NCBI GenBank assembly: GCA_050295975.1
Contig: JBNKQR010000005.1
Span: 12,494-76,493, forward strand
DNA: 64,000 nucleotides
From: JAPHTQ01 sp050295975
Lineage (GTDB): Bacteria; Pseudomonadota; Gammaproteobacteria; Thiohalomonadales; Thiohalomonadaceae
Direction of reading: 5' to 3'
This document shows, one piece after another, positions 52,321 to 61,059 of the stretch. The first letter of the stretch is position 1; each line of letters begins with the position of its first letter. The translations under genes were made by a program, and so were the position numbers. The notes beneath the pieces are model-generated. The model did not search any database. It was not told the DNA's origin and was given only the letters and a program-made list of their open reading frames with translations.

Positions 52321-53613
52321 ATGAGACATCTTGTCAGTGCACTTCCCCTGCTGTTTATGATCTTCACCGCCAACGCAGAAGAAATCAGCGAATCACCGAT
52401 ACTGGATAAAATTCACTTCGCCGGCAACAAAGTCACGCGTGCCTCGGTTCTTCGTCAGGAGATGGTGATAAAAGAAGGCGAACCCTATACACCACAGCAG
52501 GTAGAGAAATCCCGTAGAGCACTTATGAACATGGGGCTATTTAAGTCGGTTCGTATAGAACCGCTGCATGAACAGGGGAAAAACATTTTGCTGGTTACCG
52601 TGGATGAACGCTTCTATATACTGCCACTCCCACTACTCGACTACCGCCCAAGTTTTCTCGCTGATGAAACTGCCAATAACTACAGCTATGGCGGCGAGGT
52701 ACGTTTCGACAACCTGTTTGGTCTTAACCAGCGCTTGAAGGTTAGTTATAGAGAGAAAAAATACGAAGGTGATGTAGAACCTTCGGTTAAGCGTGCCGAA
52801 CTGCACTATGTCTATCCACACATTATTGGAACGCCCTATCACATAGAACTCAAGCTCAGTACTCTGGAGACAAATATCAGGGAATACACGGGTAACATAC
52901 TTACCTCAGACACATCACAAAATGATCAGTCTGGCAGCATTATTCTTTCACGCTGGTTCAATCCAAGTGGCATAAGTGAAGGCTGGCGTGCTGGTGCTGG
53001 TATTTCAGCAACCACAACAGACTATGGGCAAGTCTTCGGTGTCTCGCCCTACACAAACCATGATGAGTATGCACTCATTGGTAGTATTGGTTATCACATG
53101 GTTAACGACTATCCGTATCATCGAGAGGGCTATGAATACAGCTATTCCATGCAACTTGCTGACAAAGCCTTTACCTCAGACAACGAATACTTCCGCAACA
53201 AATTCAGCTATCGAAGATATATTCCCTTGAAGAATCTCGATGCAAACTTCAACACCCAACTTCTTGTTGGTGTAGCCGCCGGTACAGAACCCGCCTACGC
53301 CCTTGGTGACTCGACTTCACTGCGTGGCTATGACAGCGACATTCTGAAAGGCAACTTACTACTCCAGGCAAATTTTGAATATCACCACCATATAAGCGGT
53401 TATCGTCAACTTCGTGGCGTACTCTTCATGGATACGGCCAATGTCTGGCCGGAGGTTAATGAAATTGACCGACTTGAACTTTTTAACAGTATCGGGATTG
53501 GTACTCGCTGGCGCGTACAATCCTTTGTTGATGTGAACTTACGAGTGGACTTTGCCTATAACCTGGACACGCATGCTACCAAAACCTACCTGGCAACGAC
53601 TGGTAGTTTCTGA
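52321..53613 (+). CDS. single-POTRA Omp85-family outer-membrane protein
   Basis: 430 residues. A signal peptide (1-19) is followed by one POTRA-like domain (about 25-105: ILDKIHFAGNKVTRASVLRQEM to KSVRIEPL) and then a barrel of about 320 residues. The barrel carries the Omp85 lid-loop motif as SLRGYDSD near residue 340. BamA and TamA have five and three POTRA domains, so this is a minimal member that may insert or secrete a specific substrate. The ATG at 52321 begins the signal peptide; longer frames run into the terminator upstream. Codon use and AT content are higher than in neighbours. Confidence 0.8.
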   Translation: MRHLVSALPLLFMIFTANAEEISESPILDKIHFAGNKVTRASVLRQEMVIKEGEPYTPQQVEKSRRALMNMGLFKSVRIEPLHEQGKNILLVTVDERFYILPLPLLDYRPSFLADETANNYSYGGEVRFDNLFGLNQRLKVSYREKKYEGDVEPSVKRAELHYVYPHIIGTPYHIELKLSTLETNIREYTGNILTSDTSQNDQSGSIILSRWFNPSGISEGWRAGAGISATTTDYGQVFGVSPYTNHDEYALIGSIGYHMVNDYPYHREGYEYSYSMQLADKAFTSDNEYFRNKFSYRRYIPLKNLDANFNTQLLVGVAAGTEPAYALGDSTSLRGYDSDILKGNLLLQANFEYHHHISGYRQLRGVLFMDTANVWPEVNEIDRLELFNSIGIGTRWRVQSFVDVNLRVDFAYNLDTHATKTYLATTGSF

Positions 53614-53641
53614 GTAAAACACTTTTGGGGTGTGATATGTA

Positions 53642-53676
53642 CCCGAGCATACGCAGAGCAACTGCATATGCTCGGG
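53642..53676. terminator. hairpin between convergent genes
   Basis: A 10-base stem CCCGAGCATA / TATGCTCGGG with a 15-base loop separates the Omp85-like gene from the minus-strand gene at 53703. There is no clear T-run, so it may block transcription only partly. Confidence 0.55.
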
Positions 53677-53702
53677 CGAATTAAATGGTTAAACCGGAAA
53701 AA

Positions 53703-54269
53703 TCAGAGCGCGCCGCGTTCAGGGCGTTTGAGTTCAGGATCAGTCTTGGACAGCGCCTCTTCCAGTGTCACCAGCTCACCCTTGGGCTTGTAATCCTTCA
53801 CGCCTTCAAAAACAGCATAGACCTTGTCACCGGAAGACATCTTTTTCAGGTCACCCTTATCCAGGCCCGCCTCATCCAGCAGTTCATTCCAGGAGATCCC
53901 TTCCTGCATCGGAATAAGCGCGAAATTTATCCCTTCGAGCTCAACCTGTAGCGGAGTGGTCAAATCGACAACATACAGAATGACCTTCATGTCTGGGGCA
54001 AAGTCATTCTTATACATCGCCACAAAGTCATTCAATTCTGCTAGCTTGGTCAGTGAACCCCCAACAAAGATTAACTTGTCACCTTTCGACAACATCACTG
54101 CCTGCTCCATTACCACGGCAGGTGGTTTACGATTCCCTGACTCGTCCCCAATCTCGGCCTCAACCAGGGCCAGACGACCACGGAAAGCCACAACACCCTC
54201 AGCGGCGGCATCTGCAACAAAACTGACGTTCAACAGGTAACCCTTTTCCTCGTAACTTTTTAGACTCAC
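53703..54269 (-). CDS. unknown soluble protein
   Basis: I do not recognise this 188-residue protein. It has no signal peptide or membrane helix. Hydrophobic beta-strand stretches (FIALVEAEI-like RLALVEAEIG, KVILYVVDL, KVYAVFEG) alternate with acidic helices, and there are no cysteines. The N-terminal SLKSYEEKGYLLNVSFVADAAAEGVV is distinctive. It is transcribed in the same direction as the radical SAM pair upstream, but a hairpin and a 170-base gap separate them, so it is probably its own unit. Confidence 0.65.
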   Translation of the reverse strand: MSLKSYEEKGYLLNVSFVADAAAEGVVAFRGRLALVEAEIGDESGNRKPPAVVMEQAVMLSKGDKLIFVGGSLTKLAELNDFVAMYKNDFAPDMKVILYVVDLTTPLQVELEGINFALIPMQEGISWNELLDEAGLDKGDLKKMSSGDKVYAVFEGVKDYKPKGELVTLEEALSKTDPELKRPERGAL

Positions 54270-54400
54270 GTTCGTAACCCTTATATGTAGAAGTAAAGTT
54301 GTATTGGTTTCAGCAACTTCAATGCCACATAGGACGACTCAGTAACTTGTTGTTTTTACTACACACAAGGAAAACAGGGGTAAGATCTACCCGGTAAAAA

Positions 54401-54429
54401 AATGTAGGGTTTGTCGTGCAAACGACAAA
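54401..54429 (-). terminator. hairpin ending the radical SAM operon
   Basis: A perfect 8-base stem TTTGTCGT / ACGACAAA (54410-54429) with a 4-base loop lies 13 bases beyond the radical SAM stop. On the minus strand it is followed seven bases later by T7. It suggests that the radical SAM gene is the last gene of its transcript. Confidence 0.6.
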
Positions 54430-54442
54430 ATATGAGGGTCTA

Positions 54443-55561
54443 TCAGTGCAATTTTGCAGCCTGCGCCTGCTGGATATACTCCTGCACTCTGGGATGGTCT
54501 TTGGTCTTTTCCTGGATATGCTTGAGCATGCTGCGCATGTGGCAGACGCCATTTGCCTGAGCTAAACGATTTTCCACTAGCCGATCATGGCTACATCCGC
54601 CGGCACAGTGTTGCTGCCACTCACACGCAATACAAGCTGCCGGGAGCCCCATTTCCAGCTGTCTTAGCTCCCGGGCCTTAGGCGAATCTGGCAATTGATT
54701 AAAATCGAGACTGGAGAGTTTACCGAAACAGTAACTGTCGTCGCGACTGAATTTATCGCAGTGGAAGACCTTTCCATCAGGTTCAATGCTATATGTCCCG
54801 CCAACACAGCTTCCCGATGACGAACACATGGATCCTGGAAGTCCCATCGACAGCAGCAACATGTCGCCAATCTCTCTGATGCGCATACGCGGATCATTCA
54901 TAAGCAACCATTCGTCAAACAGTTCCCGCATAAAACCAAAGTAGCTCTCACCTTCCAGTGTCTCACCCTCCAGTGAGGTATCTGCTCGCACCGGAAGAAA
55001 GCATATATCGAAAATCCCATTGTCACGATAGAACTCCAGAAACTTGCGCGCACCAACCGCAACACTCTTACCGGTCAAAACACTAATAACCCCGGAGGAA
55101 ATATCACGCCGCTGCAGTTCTTCGATGCCTTTCATAATCCTGGCATGGGAGGGCTTACCCTTACGAAAAGGACGTTGACTATCATGAACCTGCTCCGGGC
55201 CATCAAGACTGACCCCGACGGTAAAATCAAACTCCTGCAAAAAATCCAACACTTTTTTTGTAAACAGGGTGCCATTTGTCTGCAGATAGTTACGTACTTC
55301 CTGTTCGGGTTCTTTCAGATACTGCTGTGTCGCGACGACTTTTCGGAAAAAATCGATACCTGCCATTAACGGCTCACCACCATGCCAGATGAAACGAAAT
55401 GATTGGGTATTTTTGATTGAAAGAATTCGCTCGACCGCCAATGCCATTTGCTCAAATGGCATGTACTCGGCGTCAAGCAGCCGATCATGACAGTACGCAC
55501 AACCCAAGTTGCAGTTGCGTGTTACCTTCATGATGGCATTGGTAGGCAATGCCACGGCCAT
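54443..55561 (-). CDS. radical SAM/SPASM peptide- or protein-modifying enzyme
   Basis: A 372-residue enzyme with the radical SAM cluster motif CNLGCAYCH (Cys-x3-Cys-x2-Cys near residues 17-24), the SAM-binding WHGGEPL near 60 and VSLDGPEQVHD near 115. The C-terminal SPASM domain is complete: C-x10-G-x4-C in the CVGGTYSIEPDG region, then CIACEWQQHCAGGC (C-x2-C-x5-C-x3-C) and a last Cys in NGVCHM, so two auxiliary Fe-S clusters are expected. Such enzymes mature sulfatases or ribosomally made peptides. No sulfatase is adjacent. The ATG overlaps the stop of the 115-residue gene as TGATG, implying translational coupling with that likely partner. Confidence 0.87.
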   Translation of the reverse strand: MAVALPTNAIMKVTRNCNLGCAYCHDRLLDAEYMPFEQMALAVERILSIKNTQSFRFIWHGGEPLMAGIDFFRKVVATQQYLKEPEQEVRNYLQTNGTLFTKKVLDFLQEFDFTVGVSLDGPEQVHDSQRPFRKGKPSHARIMKGIEELQRRDISSGVISVLTGKSVAVGARKFLEFYRDNGIFDICFLPVRADTSLEGETLEGESYFGFMRELFDEWLLMNDPRMRIREIGDMLLLSMGLPGSMCSSSGSCVGGTYSIEPDGKVFHCDKFSRDDSYCFGKLSSLDFNQLPDSPKARELRQLEMGLPAACIACEWQQHCAGGCSHDRLVENRLAQANGVCHMRSMLKHIQEKTKDHPRVQEYIQQAQAAKLH

Positions 55562-55908
55562 CACTTCATCCTTGAGAATTTAAGACCTTTCAGAATTTTG
55601 ATTTCGGTAGGCGTTAATACACTCACCATATCCAGTTTAGTCACCTGCCGCATCCAGTCCTTGTTATCAGGAGTGCATTTACCCCAACCGTTGCCACAGC
55701 GCTCCCAGTTCTGACAATAACTGGCATCGGTCTTCCCTCGAGCCAGGTCGACGATCTGCTGTTCGATAACTTCCTTGCCAATCAGATGGGAGCAATCAAG
55801 CTTATCAAGTTGCTTTGAGAGCTGAGCGATTGTTGGTGTCTTCAGCTGAATTTTTCTCTTTGCTCTCGACTTGGCACTTAGTTTGGTACGCACTGTTCGC
55901 TTTGCCAT
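55561..55908 (-). CDS. 115-residue Cys/Trp-containing partner of the radical SAM enzyme
   Basis: An unrecognised protein. The N-terminus is highly basic (KRTVRTKLSAKSRAKRK), followed by a helical stretch (IAQLSKQLDKLDCSHLIGKE). A compact Cys/Trp/Gly region, YCQNWERCGNGWGKCTPD, spans residues 64-81 with Cys65, Cys71 and Cys78, and a final helix ends FSRMK. Its stop overlaps the radical SAM start by one base. It could be the substrate, where W-x-R and W-x-K triplets resemble the crosslinked triplet of darobactin-type peptides, or a small metal-binding accessory protein. The start ATG 55908 is preceded by AAGGAGT. Confidence 0.7.
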   Translation of the reverse strand: MAKRTVRTKLSAKSRAKRKIQLKTPTIAQLSKQLDKLDCSHLIGKEVIEQQIVDLARGKTDASYCQNWERCGNGWGKCTPDNKDWMRQVTKLDMVSVLTPTEIKILKGLKFSRMK

Positions 55909-56258
55909 CTCACTACTCCTTGTTCGCGAGACAATGTTATATCTGTATGCCTGAGATCAACCTTTCACCTGAGCACTCAGGTCATTTCAATTGCCTTAGC
56001 CTACTCGCATGGAGATGCCAATATATAGATCGAGATCAATAACAATGCTTGCTATACCCAATTTTTCATGGATGGGTTTGAGGTAAGTGCTGACTCAGGC
56101 GACCAGCACAAAGAATGTTGTGCCAATTCTATTTGGCTCCTCAACAATACTGTTTGAAGGGGTGATATCCGGAGCGATTTCTGCATTGGCGAAGAAATCG
56201 TTGGGTAGTGGAAAATAGATTGGAATAGATAGCGACATCCCTGTCGCCACAGGTCTGG
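55909..56258. other. 350-base gap with a palindrome
   Basis: No gene is visible between the 115-residue gene and the beta-barrel gene. The notable signal is the inverted repeat ACCTGAG-CA-CTCAGGT at 55967-55982, 59-74 bases upstream of the 115-residue gene start, which may be an operator for the radical SAM pair. No clear promoter hexamers with good spacing were found. Confidence 0.45.
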
Positions 56259-56804
56259 TTAGTAGTTGTACTTAACCCCAGCCATAATGGCTGCCCCTTT
56301 GGGGGATTTGATATCGGTACCTTCGTACTCCAGCACCAGTTCGAACTTCTCATTTAGGCCGTACTCAACACCCAGCACATAGGCAACACCGCTTTCGGTA
56401 TTGGTATGACCTGCCAATTTCTCGGATTCCTGCATCCAGCCCAGTTTACCCACCACTGCAGCGTGGCTGGCGATGTGGTGTTTGTAGACACCCAGCAGAC
56501 CCATGCTGGTATAGGTAGCCTGCTCAGTAACAGCGAGATCGTTGGTCACATCACCCTTGGCACTGCTGTAAGTCAGTTCAACGCCCCAGGGACCACCATA
56601 GGCATAACCGAAGTCGATACCAAAGCCGCTGGATTTATCCCCATCCAGGGTCTCGGCTCCGTGGGTCACCTTGTCACCCTGGCCATTAACCATCTTGGCT
56701 ACAGCGTAGTAGTGACCACCATGCCCCATGCCCTCAGCGACACAAACGGATGTAACAGACAACAAAATGGCCGCAATGGCGGCCGGAATAACTGATTTAT
56801 ACAT
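56259..56804 (-). CDS. small outer-membrane beta-barrel protein
   Basis: 181 residues with a signal peptide (1-23, ending CVA). About eight amphipathic beta-strands follow and the protein ends AGVKYNY, the aromatic terminus expected for a BAM substrate. Two histidine-rich spots (GMGHGGHYYA, KHHIASHAAV) could bind metal. It resembles the OmpA/OmpW-like OMP_b-brl group, but no specific family is certain. The gene stands alone, with a likely AGGGGGAG ribosome binding site upstream. Confidence 0.75.
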   Translation of the reverse strand: MYKSVIPAAIAAILLSVTSVCVAEGMGHGGHYYAVAKMVNGQGDKVTHGAETLDGDKSSGFGIDFGYAYGGPWGVELTYSSAKGDVTNDLAVTEQATYTSMGLLGVYKHHIASHAAVVGKLGWMQESEKLAGHTNTESGVAYVLGVEYGLNEKFELVLEYEGTDIKSPKGAAIMAGVKYNY

Positions 56805-56917
56805 GTACTCCCCCTATGGTTTTTTTGTTATTAGGAGGGGGGATTATATCGGCGTCTCATATCACTGCAACAAATGTGACAAAACCGCTTAATTTATAGG
56901 GTTTAAGTGGGCGTATC

Positions 56918-57475
56918 TCATCCACCTAACATCGCACTCTTCAGGCCAGTATCGGCAGGCCTCTCACCCAGCCACACTGTCAGAAGGGCCTGTTGAAAAT
57001 CAGACCCGGCGATCCGTCCCGCCTCCTTGCCATTCAGCAACACGCTGGTTGATCCGTCTGCATTGAAGTTAATCAGATAGATATCACCCGCATGCACTGT
57101 TTCAAATAGCGCATTGAACTGATCAAGCCGCTCTTTCAACGCAGCAACCTCTCCCTCGGACAGGTTGAGGCGAAAACCTTCGTCCCAGGCAGAGACCAGT
57201 TTTTCTCGCAACACCTTCTTGTAGAGAAAGGTCATCGAAACCTGCCTAGGTCCATTCATCTCTATCGCTTCGTCCGCACTACCTGTTTTCTCCGGCAAAT
57301 AGAGCGCACCAACATAGATGTCAAAAAAGAATTTGGTGCGGACACCGGCGCCATTGAGTTGAAGTGGTTTGCCTGAAACCACTACTGAATCAGGAACATT
57401 GACTCCTTCAATTTCGGCACCCCAGGCCGCACTCATAAAAAGCAAACTTAGTGTAAATAAAAGAGCCCGTTGCAT
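56918..57475 (-). CDS. exported chalcone-isomerase-like protein
   Basis: 185 residues with a signal peptide (1-19, ending AWG/A) and the PF16036-type core: NGAGVRTKFFFDIYVGALYLPEK near residue 40, MTFLYKKVLREKLVSAWDEGF near 80 and a C-terminal FQQALLTVWLGERP. Bacterial relatives are periplasmic and their reaction is unknown, because flavonoid isomerase residues are not generally kept. It is a single gene between the beta-barrel gene and a divergent TPR gene. Confidence 0.83.
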   Translation of the reverse strand: MQRALLFTLSLLFMSAAWGAEIEGVNVPDSVVVSGKPLQLNGAGVRTKFFFDIYVGALYLPEKTGSADEAIEMNGPRQVSMTFLYKKVLREKLVSAWDEGFRLNLSEGEVAALKERLDQFNALFETVHAGDIYLINFNADGSTSVLLNGKEAGRIAGSDFQQALLTVWLGERPADTGLKSAMLGG

Positions 57476-57645
57476 GGCATGCCTCCACTGGTATGGTCAA
57501 TTTTGACTGCAGAACACGAAAACAGGTAATACGACAAGTCTATATGGGCGTTATTCACCTCTACTGATACCCATTGCCTATGGAAAATTCAACTCGAATT
57601 CAGCCGATCATATTGGTAATCTGACATTTCAACCAGGAGCACTCA

Positions 57646-58803
57646 ATGTCCACAACAACAAAAGCACTTGTCGCCATTACTTTCTGTCTGTTCTCTAGCA
57701 TTCTCTGGGCTAAGCAGGATGACGTCACGGCATTTCAGTCTCAAGTAGATAAGATTATCAACGGATTCAATACTGCTAATCCGAAACCGTTTAACCAGGC
57801 TATCAATGCGGACAGAATACTCGAAACGGCTTTCTCCGACATGATACTTACTTCGAAATGGGAACGAGACTTTAAGGCCGGACTCAAACTTGCAATGACT
57901 ACCCAGCTGGGTAAGAAGATCATCGCGCAAATACCAGATGGCGCCTATGTAAAACTTTTACGCCTCAAACCAGAGGGGGACACTGTAAAAGCGTTAATCC
58001 GTCTCGATTATGGTGACACTGGCAACGGATATATGGATCTACACCTGGCAAAGGATAACGACGGCAAAGTATCCATTGTCAATTGGTACGACTATTCCAG
58101 TGGTCAACTCTATTCAGAGTACATTCGTCAGGCCACTGCAACACTTTCTCCGACACCTACTGTTTTAGGAAAACTTTTTGACTTTGCATCCAATCGCAAA
58201 GCGAATATGGATCAGGTTGCAAAGCTCATAACAATGAATAAGGAAGGAAAACATAAGGAGGTGGTAAAAAAATTCATGTCTTTGGATGAATCACTGCGTA
58301 AATCTCGGTTTTTGAATATCATCGCAGTCCTTGCCGCCAACATGAGCGATGACATGGATTTGTATGTTCAGGCGTTGTCCAATCTTGAGAAGTATTTTGC
58401 TGATGATCCAAGCATGACTTTCCTTTTGCTTGACTATTATTTCCTCGAGAAACAATACGGGAAGGTACTCAAAGCCTTAGACCAGGTACAAAAGTCCTTT
58501 GGGGTTGAAGATGCCAGCATCACCTTCATGAAGTCTAACGCCTACCTTATGCAAGACATGTTGCCAGAAGCCATAGCGCAGGCAAAGCATGCCATAGAAC
58601 TTGAGCCAGAGTATGAAGACTCTTACTGGGCACTTATCAATGCGCAAATTCCGAGTAAACAATACCGTCAGGCCGTTGCCACAGCCAGAATACTTGAAGA
58701 GCAATTTGACTATGACATGGGACCACAATCACTCGGTTCGAATGAAGCTTTTGTCCCACTAACCAGGTCCGCCGAATATAAAAAATGGCGTAGCACTAAA
58801 TAA
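57646..58803 (+). CDS. exported TPR-containing protein
   Basis: 385 residues. The signal peptide (1-22, ending LWA) is followed by an alpha/beta domain (residues 25-165; DGAYVKLLRLKPEGDTVKALIRLDYGD) and helical TPR-like repeats from about 195. The best repeats are near 255-330 (LLDYYFLEKQYGKVLKALDQV and AIAQAKHAIELEPEYEDSYWAL). It is probably periplasmic, without an assigned function. It is AT-rich compared with housekeeping genes here and stands alone upstream of tpx. Confidence 0.75.
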   Translation: MSTTTKALVAITFCLFSSILWAKQDDVTAFQSQVDKIINGFNTANPKPFNQAINADRILETAFSDMILTSKWERDFKAGLKLAMTTQLGKKIIAQIPDGAYVKLLRLKPEGDTVKALIRLDYGDTGNGYMDLHLAKDNDGKVSIVNWYDYSSGQLYSEYIRQATATLSPTPTVLGKLFDFASNRKANMDQVAKLITMNKEGKHKEVVKKFMSLDESLRKSRFLNIIAVLAANMSDDMDLYVQALSNLEKYFADDPSMTFLLLDYYFLEKQYGKVLKALDQVQKSFGVEDASITFMKSNAYLMQDMLPEAIAQAKHAIELEPEYEDSYWALINAQIPSKQYRQAVATARILEEQFDYDMGPQSLGSNEAFVPLTRSAEYKKWRSTK

Positions 58804-58910
58804 GATAGATATGTTGCGAGCTGGGGCTGGGGTTGACCACCTTGCACTAAACGACAACAACACCTATCTATAACACTATCGCTATTCAACACCTCGTCAG
58901 GAGAAATTTC

Positions 58911-59408
58911 ATGGCAACTATCACCCTCAAAGGTAACCCTGTCCACACTAACGGCGAACTCCCTGCCGTCGGCAGCACTGCGCCTGATTTCGTCCTGGTC
59001 AATAAATATCTGGCAGATGTGTCTCTGGCAGATTTTCCGAATATGCGGAAACTACTGAATATCGTACCCAGTCTAGATACCGCTGTTTGTGCCACTTCAA
59101 CGCAAAAATTCAACACCGCCATGGCGGGACATAGTCGTGCTGTAGCCCTGGTGATCTCCGCCGATCTGCCCTTTGCCATGAACCGCTTCTGCAGTACCGA
59201 AGGAATAGAAAATATTGTTCCTCTCTCGATGATGCGCAGCAGAAGCTTTGCCAAGGATTACGGCATTTTGATGACAGATGGTCCACTGGCAGGAATCTGC
59301 GCCCGCGCCGTAGTCGTGCTCGATGAGAACAACAAAGTGCTCTACACACAGCTGGTTCCCGAAATCGGCGAAGAACCGGATTACGAAGCGGCACTCGCCA
59401 TATTATAG
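58911..59408 (+). CDS. tpx: thiol peroxidase
   Basis: A 165-residue atypical 2-Cys peroxiredoxin. The peroxidatic Cys60 is in PSLDTAVCATSTQKF and the resolving Cys94 is in DLPFAMNRFCSTEGIENIV, both at the usual Tpx positions. The start follows AGGAGAA. It reduces lipid and alkyl peroxides with thioredoxin in the periplasm or cytoplasm. A single gene, close to trpB2. Confidence 0.94.
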   Translation: MATITLKGNPVHTNGELPAVGSTAPDFVLVNKYLADVSLADFPNMRKLLNIVPSLDTAVCATSTQKFNTAMAGHSRAVALVISADLPFAMNRFCSTEGIENIVPLSMMRSRSFAKDYGILMTDGPLAGICARAVVVLDENNKVLYTQLVPEIGEEPDYEAALAIL

Positions 59409-59571
59409 AGAGCGAACATCCACCAGAAATAATCACAGTTACGAGTTGTATCTTTTTCACTCCAACTACCCATAATGGAGTTTTGACTTGCCCAGCCACC
59501 TCTGCTTTTATAGGCAAACTCAGCCTTTCAGTGATGTTTCCATACAACAATAAGCAAGCTAGAGGTGCGAA

Positions 59572-60924
59572 ATGAGTCAAACCAAAATCCTGCTCGACGA
59601 GTCCGAAATCCCTACACACTGGTACAACGTCGTCGCTGACATGCCCAATCCGCCTCATGCTGTACTTGGCCCTGACGGCAACCCGATTACACCCGATGCG
59701 CTATCCGCCATCTTTCCCGAATCCCTGATCATGCAGGAAGTCAGCGCTGAGCGCTGGATCGAGATCCCGCAGCAGGTGCGCGAAATCTACCAGCTCTGGC
59801 GCCCCTCGCCGCTCTACCGTGCTCATCGACTAGAACAGGCGCTCGGTACCCCGGCAAAAATCTATTACAAATACGAAGGGGTCAGCCCCGCCGGGTCGCA
59901 CAAACCCAATACCGCCGTGGCACAGGCGTACTACAACAAAGAGGCCGGAATTAAAAAACTCGCCACAGAGACAGGCGCTGGCCAATGGGGTTCATCCCTG
60001 GCTCTGGTGGGCAAGATGTTCGGACTGGAGGTTCTGGTCTACATGGTGAAAGTAAGTTATCACCAGAAGCCGTTCCGCCGATCAATGATGCACACCTGGG
60101 GCGCAAACGTTATCGCCAGCCCCAGTGACACCACCCAGGCAGGCCGTACCATTCTCGAAGGTGATCCGGATTCCCCCGGCTCACTCGGCATCGCCATCTC
60201 CGAAGCAGTCGAGGTTGCTGCCAGCAACAAGGACACCAACTACGCCCTTGGCTCTGTGCTCAACCACGTGTTGCTACACCAGACTGTGATCGGTCTTGAA
60301 GCGAAGAGGCAGTTCGAAAAGGTGGGTGACTACCCGGATGTGGTGTTAGCCCCCTGTGGCGGTGGCTCCAACTTTGGTGGTGTCGCCTTCCCGTTCCTCG
60401 CCGACAAGGCAGCGGGTAAGGAGGTTCGCCTGGTTGCAGTCGAGCCAGCATCCTGCCCCACCCTGACACGTGGTCACTTTGCCTATGACTTTGGCGACAG
60501 CATAGGCATGACTCCGCTGCTGAAGATGTACACCCTGGGTCACGACTTTGTTCCACCCGGTATTCATGCCGGAGGCCTGCGTTACCACGGCGACTCCGCA
60601 CTGGTTTCGCAGCTTTACAACGAAGGACTGATTGAGGCGGTTGCGGTGCAGCAGGTCGGCACCTTTGAAGCAGGCGTACAGTTTGCCCAGCACGAAGGCA
60701 TCATTCCGGCGCCCGAGTCAAACCACGCCATTAAGGCTGCCATTGATGAAGCAATGAAGTGCAAACAGACAGGCGAGTCGAAGACCATCTTCTTCAACCT
60801 CTCCGGTCACGGCCACTTCGATATGGCCTCTTATGATAAATACTTCAGTGGTGAGCTTGAGGATTATGAATATCCGCAAGAGGCGATCGATAAGGCATTA
60901 CACAATTTGCCTAAGCTAGGCTGA
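59572..60924 (+). CDS. TrpB2-type tryptophan synthase beta-like enzyme
   Basis: A 450-residue PLP enzyme of the TrpB2 class. The PLP lysine motif is EGVSPAGSHKPNTAVAQAYY near residue 103, the phosphate-binding GGGSNFGG lies near 260, and a C-terminal SGHGHFD is present. The longer N-terminus and the motif variants separate it from TrpB1 of the trpBA operon. TrpB2 makes tryptophan from indole and serine and may salvage indole without TrpA. There is no trpA here. A terminator follows. Confidence 0.9.
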   Translation: MSQTKILLDESEIPTHWYNVVADMPNPPHAVLGPDGNPITPDALSAIFPESLIMQEVSAERWIEIPQQVREIYQLWRPSPLYRAHRLEQALGTPAKIYYKYEGVSPAGSHKPNTAVAQAYYNKEAGIKKLATETGAGQWGSSLALVGKMFGLEVLVYMVKVSYHQKPFRRSMMHTWGANVIASPSDTTQAGRTILEGDPDSPGSLGIAISEAVEVAASNKDTNYALGSVLNHVLLHQTVIGLEAKRQFEKVGDYPDVVLAPCGGGSNFGGVAFPFLADKAAGKEVRLVAVEPASCPTLTRGHFAYDFGDSIGMTPLLKMYTLGHDFVPPGIHAGGLRYHGDSALVSQLYNEGLIEAVAVQQVGTFEAGVQFAQHEGIIPAPESNHAIKAAIDEAMKCKQTGESKTIFFNLSGHGHFDMASYDKYFSGELEDYEYPQEAIDKALHNLPKLG

Positions 60925-60942
60925 TTGCAGCAGCACATATAC

Positions 60943-60974
60943 AGCCACAGGTTGTCATGACCTGTGGCTTTTTT
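60943..60974 (+). terminator. terminator of the trpB2 gene
   Basis: A 10-base stem AGCCACAGGT / ACCTGTGGCT (60943-60969) with a 7-base loop is followed by T6. Confidence 0.92.
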
Positions 60975-61059
60975 ACGTCAGTGGCTTTTCTCTGCATGGG
61001 CTTTTCAAAAACATTAGGTTACACTTTGCATTCGATATAGCACTTCTGCCGGAGGATTG

